Notes under the pieces: generated by a model
The model's database searches: none
The model's input: only the letters and a program-made list of their open reading frames with translations
What the model was told of the DNA's origin: nothing
Part shown: piece by piece, positions 58,346-64,000 of the stretch
Numbering within the stretch: the first letter of the stretch is position 1
How the letters are laid out: each line of letters begins with the position of its first letter
DNA from: Vanrija pseudolonga
Taxonomy: Eukaryota > Basidiomycota > Tremellomycetes > Trichosporonales > Trichosporonaceae
Assembly (NCBI RefSeq): GCF_020906515.1
Contig: NC_085855.1
Span: 372,001-436,000 of the forward strand
Reading direction: 5' to 3'
DNA: 64,000 nt
Made by a program: the position numbers and the translations under genes

Positions 58346-59362
58346 CTACTTGAGCCCGAGGCGCTTCTGCACCGAGTCGAGCGCTGTGCGATGGCGAATA
58401 ACGACGCCCTGGCTCGGCGCGTCCGGGCGCGCAGCGAGCGCGACAGCCACTTCGGCGGCCTCGTCTGCCGAGATCCACGAGGACGGCGCGCCCGGCCGCT
58501 CCCGGGTGGCGAGGTTACCCAGGACGATGGAGAACAGGCGGCGCGAGTCGCCCGTCTCGGCCTCGACGACGCGCTGCGCCATGACCAGGCTCGCTTGGGC
58601 CATAGACAAGGGCCCCGCCCCAGGGACGGGCACGACGCCGCTCGCGCCGAGGATCCACACCATCGCGCCGGCCTCGGGCAGGCGCGGCAGCCACGCGTGC
58701 AGGCTCGCAATGTACCCGGTGGTCACGTCGACAAAGAAGCGCTGCCACACGTCGGGCGGGACATCCCACAGCCCGCGGCCTGACCACCAGGAGCCAATGG
58801 CGACGACGACGTGGTCCACCTGCCCGTGGTCTTTCGTCACCTTGTCGGCGAACTTGGCCGCACCGTCAAACGTGCCGAGGTCGCCGGCGACCGGGATGAT
58901 TTTCGCCCCGGGGACACGCTTCGCAGCGTCCTTGGCTGCCGCCTCGGCGTTGGGCAGTTTCCTGCTCGCCAGCAGCACCTCCGCGCCGGCCTTGGCGAAG
59001 CCGTCGACCTGGTGGCTGCCGACGGAGCCCGACCCGCCGATGACGAGCACGCGCTTGCCCTTGAGGCTGCGCGGGTCGGCGTGGCTGCGCGAAGGCTTGA
59101 GGATGAGTTCGGCGCCGTTGGGGTCCCAGCGCTCGAAGCCAAAGGAGGACGAGGACATTGTGCGGGTGGTCGCGGGGGCGGGTTGAGGCGGGCAGACAAG
59201 TGGCGAGAGGAGGGCCTGGAGTGGCGCGAGGCGGATGCTACTGCGGGAGACGAGGCGCGGCGCGGCGGCGCGGAGGGACTGTATGGTGCCGGATGGAACG
59301 AGGACGAGGGCGAGAAAGAGCACAACGAGCGCTCCGATGAGAGCTCGTGAGGACAAGGACAT
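58346..59362 (-). CDS. Atypical short-chain dehydrogenase with N-terminal membrane/targeting segment
   Basis: 338 residues, intronless. Residues about 5-27 (SRALIGALVVLFLALVLVPS) form a hydrophobic segment, then a basic linker. An alternative start at 59159 (MSSSSFGFERWDPNGAEL) would remove it and give about 270 residues. The Rossmann fold is clear: 'GKRVLVIGGSGSVGSHQVDG', 'EVLLASR', 'VAGDLGTFDGA' and 'HVVVAIGSWWSGRGLWDVPP'. The Ser region is 'MVWILGASG', but the position expected for the catalytic Tyr (YxxxK) reads 'GPLSMAQASLVM' with neither Tyr nor Lys. It may be non-catalytic or use another residue. Substrate unknown. Confidence 0.75.
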   Translation of the reverse strand: MSLSSRALIGALVVLFLALVLVPSGTIQSLRAAAPRLVSRSSIRLAPLQALLSPLVCPPQPAPATTRTMSSSSFGFERWDPNGAELILKPSRSHADPRSLKGKRVLVIGGSGSVGSHQVDGFAKAGAEVLLASRKLPNAEAAAKDAAKRVPGAKIIPVAGDLGTFDGAAKFADKVTKDHGQVDHVVVAIGSWWSGRGLWDVPPDVWQRFFVDVTTGYIASLHAWLPRLPEAGAMVWILGASGVVPVPGAGPLSMAQASLVMAQRVVEAETGDSRRLFSIVLGNLATRERPGAPSSWISADEAAEVAVALAARPDAPSQGVVIRHRTALDSVQKRLGLK

Positions 59363-59511
59363 GACGTCGGCGCTGGGGGACTTGCGTCCTGCTAGTTTAT
59401 ATCGTGCTGGGAACCGGCATTCATACGTGCGGGGAGTAGCGCAAGACGCCGCAGCGGCCGCGGCGGCGAAGGCAAGCTCACACCTGTCCGCGAGCCCGCA
59501 ACTTCGTCTTC

Positions 59512-59606
59512 GGCGAGATGGCCGAGCGGTCTAAGGCGCTGTGTTAAGGTGTGCAACTCTGCATATCCGCAGTCTTCGGACGTGGGTTCGAATCCCACTC
59601 TCGTCA
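59512..59606 (+). tRNA. tRNA-Leu (AAG) with a 17-nt intron
   Basis: The acceptor GGCGAGA pairs with TCTCGTC (one G-T), with discriminator A. The D arm is GCC/GGC with a GAGCGGTCTAA loop. The anticodon stem CTGTG/CGCAG closes a loop TTAAGG + 17-nt intron (59550-59566) + C, anticodon AAG. A short class II variable arm (TCTTCGGA) and T arm GTGGG-TTCGAAT-CCCAC follow. B-box GGTTCGAATCC is perfect. A GCTTTT terminator-like run is about 28 nt downstream. Confidence 0.95.
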
Positions 59607-60135
59607 AGCGAGGATTCACTTCCTCCCAAGCCAATGCTTTTGGTGTTCGCGGGATGGGGGAGGTGGACTAGGGAAGGCAGGGAAGGTGAAGGTGAAGGTG
59701 AAAATTCAATTAAAATCCCGTTAATGCCCGTTGGCCCTGGGATAATGCGGCGTCCAACTCTTGATGTATTGCTCAGCGCTGTGTCAGCTTGCTAGCATGT
59801 GGCCGAGGTTAATGTGCGAGAATCGACCAGAGTTGGGGTGAAGTAAGGCAGGTAGGAAGGTGGTCGTTCGTTGTGGCGATGCCACTCCTTTGGATGCGCT
59901 TGCGCCCCGCCACTGCATACACGTCAGCACTGTCCACACGCCCGCAGGTTGTGCGTGGACTCGAGGCCGCGGTCGTGGCAGCACATCTGCCACCTGGGAC
60001 GCGGGCAAGGCGTCCGCAAATGCACACGCCACAGTACGCCTTACACTCATGCCCCCACACGCACCCCCGCCCCGCCGCGACACTGATACATGTCTATCTA
60101 TCATGACGTCGTCGTCTAGCCACCACCACCTGCCG
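59607..60135. other. Intergenic region after tRNA-Leu
   Basis: About 530 bp. Contains the pol III T run near 59629-59639, a GGTGAAGGTGAAGGTGAA hexamer repeat at about 59684-59702 and AT-richer sequence around 59703-59730. No gene supported. Confidence 0.45.
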
Positions 60136-62081
60136 CTACATCGACTTGTTCCAAAAGTCCCTCCATCGCGAGCCGGTGCCGACCCGCTCCACGCGGTGCC
60201 GGCTCACGTCGTCGTCGGCGGCCTCGCTCTCCTCGTTGTCGCTGGCGACATGCACAGAGTCCCAGCCCTCAAAGTCGTCCCGGAGGCGAGTGATGCGCTC
60301 CGCCTCGCGATCAGACGCGGGCGTCTCGTCGCCGCTGTGGCGGCGCTCGTCGTTGTCGTCCTCGTCGTCGTCGCCGCCCACGACATGCTGCGCAGGCCCG
60401 TCTAATGTGTGCAAGGGCACACCTGAGGCGTTTGGCGACGTCGCATAGTCGGCTGTCGGGGCATACTCGTGCCGCTCTGACGTGAGCGGGCGCCGCTCGT
60501 CGTCGTCCCGCAGGATCGGGTCGCCGCGCGCGTCGAGCTCGACGTCGGCGCTGATGCTCTTGCGGTACTTGTGGAACGAGTAGAGGGCGATGCCTGAAGT
60601 GGGTGTGAGCGGGGGGTGCCAAGGTGGTTGCCGCGGTCACCGCTGCGCGGTGCCCGGAGCCCACTTACCGCAAATCGTCACGACCACACCGACAATCTTG
60701 ACCTCAGACAGCTGGTCGCCAAACACCCACGCCGAGATGGTAATCGTCGACACCTCCTTGAAGATGCCCGCGATCGAGAGCGGGACGACACCAGCGCGCT
60801 GGAGCACAAAGTACTCGCTCGCGACCATTGCAAACGCAATGCAGCCGGGTAACGCAATCACCGCGACCGTCTTGATGCCCTCGAGCGGGGAGGCGAAGAA
60901 GGCCGACTTGAAGATATCCGTCCAGCTCTCGGCCGCGAGGCTGACGATGAAGAGGACCACGCCCATGATGGGCGTGATCCAGAAAATCGTCGCGAAGGGG
61001 TTACTCAGCCCCATGGCCTTCTTGTGCATGATGAGCTCGGTGAGCGCCCAGCGCAGACCGCCGATCGCGCTCGCGCACAGCACCATGATGATGCCGGGGA
61101 TGTTGACCGTCTTGGCCTGGAACACCATCATGAAGACGCCGGCGGAGATGAGCACGATGACGCCGACGAGGCGGATGCTGAACTTTTCCAGGCGGAACAG
61201 GAAGGCGAAGAAGAGGACGAAGATGAGGGCGGACGACTTGACCATGGCTAGAGCAGCGCGTCAGCGCTGCGGCGGCGTTACTCGTCGTCGTGTTATACCC
61301 ACTGTACAGGCTCAGGTCGATCGTCTTGAGGGACAGGTTGGACAGGCCGATGTCGGCGCCGGTAGCCGTTGCGGTGGGTGTGATACGGGTGCTGGGCGGG
61401 TGGTTAGTAGCTGTGCGCGTGGGCGTGGCTGTACACAGCGCGACGCGGCTTCCCCATCACAATCGGCGCACACGAGCGCGTCACGGCATACGCGTCTGCG
61501 CTCTTCGTGCCCGCCTCGCTCGCTCCGCTCGCGCGACGCTACTCACACATACTCCCCCCTCGTCGGCCTCTCCACCGGCCGAAACTTGGCGCTCCAGATC
61601 AGCCGGATCGTGAGCGCGAGCAGAAACTGCACGACCATGTGCCACGCCGTCACGAAGAGCGGGTAGCTGAAGCCGTAGTGTTTTGGGTCGAACATCCACT
61701 TGTTGTAGAGCGAGAGGAGGGTCGCGAAGAGGTACCTGCGAGCGAGCGAGCGCGTCAGCGCGAGCTCGCGGCGAGCTGGGGCGAGGCAATGCCCCGCCCC
61801 GCCAGCGACGACACCCACCACGTCAGGATAAACATGCCCGTAATCACAACATTACGCCACCACAGCGCGCGCTTCTGCGCAACAGTGGCCATGTGGCTCC
61901 CCTGCGACGCGGAGCGTACGTGTCCAGAAGCGGCGTGCGGCGGCGTCGGCGGAGGAAAGGTGGTGGTCTCCGAGTCCGAGTCGTCGTCGGCGTCGGCGAC
62001 GCTTTTAGGCGGCGGGGGCGCGCTCATCTCCACTCCGGCGTCCGTGCCGTCGCCTAGCGGCGCATACTTTGGCGGTGGCAT
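60136..62081 (-). CDS. Drug/metabolite superfamily transporter, Ymd8/SLC35C2-like
   Basis: Starts MPPPKYAPLGDGTDAGVEMS with a Ser/Pro/acidic N-terminus. About ten transmembrane helices follow: 'WWRNVVITGMFILTW', 'LFATLLSLYNKWMFDPKHYG', 'FSYPLFVTAWHMVVQFLLAL', 'ALIFVLFFAFLFRLEKFSIR', 'IMVLCASAIGGLRWALTELI', 'VPLSIAGIFKEVSTITISAW'. The 'LYNKWMF' and 'LRWALTELI' blocks fit the triose-phosphate / nucleotide-sugar transporter branch that includes yeast Ymd8 and human SLC35C2. Substrate unknown; Golgi/ER location is likely. The C-terminal about 130 residues are charged and disordered, ending WRDFWNKSM. Several short introns interrupt the gene. Confidence 0.8.
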
Positions 62082-62526
62082 GGTGCGATGTTGCTTGCTA
62101 TAGCTGCTCGCTCGCGCACGCGTTATCGCTCTCGTCGGGGCCCGGCTTCCTGGCCCATCGGGGGGTCGCTCGCGCCGTGGGTGTGGGCGGGAATGGGCGG
62201 CGCAGTCGTCGTGCTGTCGTGAACTTGTTGCCCGGGGTTGTGGTCGCCGCGAGTGTCGGCGTGCTGCGTGCGATGCTGATTGTGCACCGGTGTGATGGAC
62301 GATGGACAAGTGCGAGTCTGACCACGTCTACTGAACCCAAAGTGTCGACCGTCCGTCCCGCAAGTCGCCCCGCCCTGATTCTCGACGGCTTTCATTGCCA
62401 AGCCACGTGCAGCGTGCCTCGAACCCGATCCAATGCCTCATCGCATGCATCATCGACGTGCATCGACCACACACGACCACGCCGTGCCATCATAAACAAC
62501 GGCGCTTCGCGCCGCCTCTACGTATA
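62082..62526. other. Intergenic region upstream of the Ymd8-like gene
   Basis: About 445 bp between the start of the Ymd8-like gene and the stop of the beta-adaptin gene, both on the minus strand. No ORF or RNA gene supported; it should hold the promoter of the Ymd8-like gene. Confidence 0.5.
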
Positions 62527-64000
62527 CTAAATCAACAAGTCCTCAGTGCCCCCACGCGGCCGCGGCATATCGGCCTGGTAGTTGCCTCCTCCGCCAAGAA
62601 GGTCGAGATCCGCCAGCTGCGAGTACGGGTCGTCCGACAAGTCGCCCTGTGGCGTATCGGCCCGCTCACCGCCACTGCCGCCGTTGCCAGTCCCATTGCC
62701 AGCCTCCATTGTTGGCCGCGCAGGTACTGGCACCGACTTGGGGTTGAAGCTCGACGCCGGCGCGCCTCTTGGCATGACGAGGTGCCGCCTCGACGACGCG
62801 TTGAGCGCTGGCGAGTCGGGCAGGTACCGTGGCTTGGCGGTACGGATAAACGTCTCGGGGTTCTTGTGGTAGATGGAGCCGAGGGTTCCAGTGTGCAGGA
62901 GGAGCTGGTCGAGCATACCCTTGACCATGCGGTCGGTTTCCGTCGAGATGACGGGCTTCTCGCCGAGGACAATCTCGCGGGCAGCAGTCGGGTTGGTGGT
63001 CAAAAGTCGCCAGTACATGAATCCCTGTGGGGTCGAGTCAGCTGGTGTATATCAACACAACACCACGCCGCCACTTACACGATCCCTCAGGTCGGGGTTC
63101 TCGGCCTCCTCGGTCGCAAGCTTGAGCACCTCTGGCAGGAGCGTCTGCGCGGCCGTCGGCCGCTTGATGAACAGCTTGACGACAGCTGTCAGTAGTGCGA
63201 GCTGCACCTCGGCCGGCTCCTCCTTGAATGCGTATGAAAAGTCCTCGAGCAGCTCGTCACTGTTCTCGATGCGGTCGGCGTACTGGCCCACGATCCAGAT
63301 CATGGCGGCCTTGGCCTCGGGCTCGTCGAGCACGTCGAGGTTCTCGCACAGCGTGCCGATAATGCTCTCGTACTTGTTGGGGTATCGCCTGAAGATGTCC
63401 TTGATGACGACAATCGCCTCCTGGACGACGTACGTGATCTTGGTCTTGAGAAGGTCGAGCAGAACAAGCACACATTGGTCGGAGGCGCCGGAGATCTTGA
63501 TGGCCAAGCGGCCGATCGAACGGACCGCCTTGCGCACAAAGTCGACATCGACCTCGGACGCATACTCCTTGAGCTCGGCAAGTACTTCGCCGACATTCTC
63601 CTCGCGCGTAAGGCGGTACATGATCTCGAGTTTGGCGAGCTTGACATAGATCGGGTCGTTGTACTTGCAGAAGAAGACCTTGACTTCGTTGGCGAGGATG
63701 GCCGGGCGGCGCTGGATAATAAGAAGAATGTTACGCAGGGCGACGTATTGCACCTCGGGTCCAGTAGACAGCAGGGTAACGAGGGGAGGGCCCATTTTGC
63801 GCTCGAGCATGCGGATGAGGTCCTCGTCCTCCATATAGTTCATGAGGTAGAGGATCACCTTGACGGTGGTGAGCACGACGGCCGAGTTGGCATGCTGCAG
63901 GCGGACGGATATCCTCTCCGCGAGCGTCTCGGCGTCGAGCGACGTCTGGGGGATGAACGAGAGGAGCGAGTCGAGGATGTACACCTGTCCCCACTCTGAG
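62527..64000 (-). CDS. AP-1 complex beta-adaptin, C-terminal two thirds (runs off the right edge)
   Basis: Partial: the 5' end lies beyond 64000, where the frame reads [15 protein letters not shown]. It is the beta trunk of a clathrin adaptor at trans-Golgi/endosomes. HEAT-like helices include '[20 protein letters not shown]', '[13 protein letters not shown]'-type ('[20 protein letters not shown]'), '[20 protein letters not shown]', '[20 protein letters not shown]', '[20 protein letters not shown]' and, after an intron at about 63029-63078, '[20 protein letters not shown]'. After the trunk, about 100 residues of Pro/Gly/Ser linker end in 'DLLGGGGNY' and 'GGTEDLLI'; no ear domain follows. This matches fungal AP-1 beta (Apl2-type) better than AP-2. 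Confidence 0.9.

Overview
The window is nuclear DNA from a GC-rich fungus, most likely a basidiomycete yeast of the Tremellomycetes. Trichosporonales-like is my inference from gene content, strong G/C bias at third codon positions, and many very short introns (about 33-60 nt, GTGAGT/GTAAGT donors, a GCTGAC or CTAAC branch site just upstream of the acceptor). Genes are packed on both strands with no operons. I see no transposon, virus-like element or CRISPR array.

Left part (0-23 kb): NOP2 (rRNA m5C methyltransferase), a MAT2B/RmlD-like reductase, tubulin cofactor B, two divergent genes sharing a Myb/SANT-like helical module, an alpha/beta hydrolase, the RFT1 lipid flippase, a 1,685-residue Ser/Pro-rich protein, the GPN2 GTPase, a Ser/Gln-rich protein and DPM1.

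Middle (23-47 kb): an intron-containing initiator tRNA-Met, a monocarboxylate-type MFS transporter, RPB11, a secreted double-psi beta-barrel protein, a Sos7-like kinetochore protein and the very long GCN1. Then comes a cluster of three poorly conserved genes. Two of them, transcribed divergently, look like a Ulp1-type and a USP-type ubiquitin-like protease, each with serine where the catalytic cysteine is expected.

Right part (48-64 kb): RPL28 (uL15) with two micro-exons and an apparent GT-TG intron, a PQ-loop membrane protein, ARPC3, DHFR, a PMT2-type protein O-mannosyltransferase, a small mitochondrial protein, an atypical SDR, an intron-containing tRNA-Leu(AAG), a Ymd8/SLC35C2-like transporter, and the 3' part of an AP-1 beta-adaptin gene that runs off the right edge.

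Most genes are core housekeeping. RFT1, DPM1, PMT2 and the Ymd8-like transporter all relate to dolichol- or nucleotide-sugar-dependent glycosylation, but they are scattered and I infer no functional cluster. The least ordinary parts are the degenerate protease pair (44.1-47.0 kb), the RPL28 splicing structure (48.4-49.5 kb), the intron-bearing initiator tRNA (23.3 kb) and the divergent Myb-like paralogues (4.9-7.3 kb).
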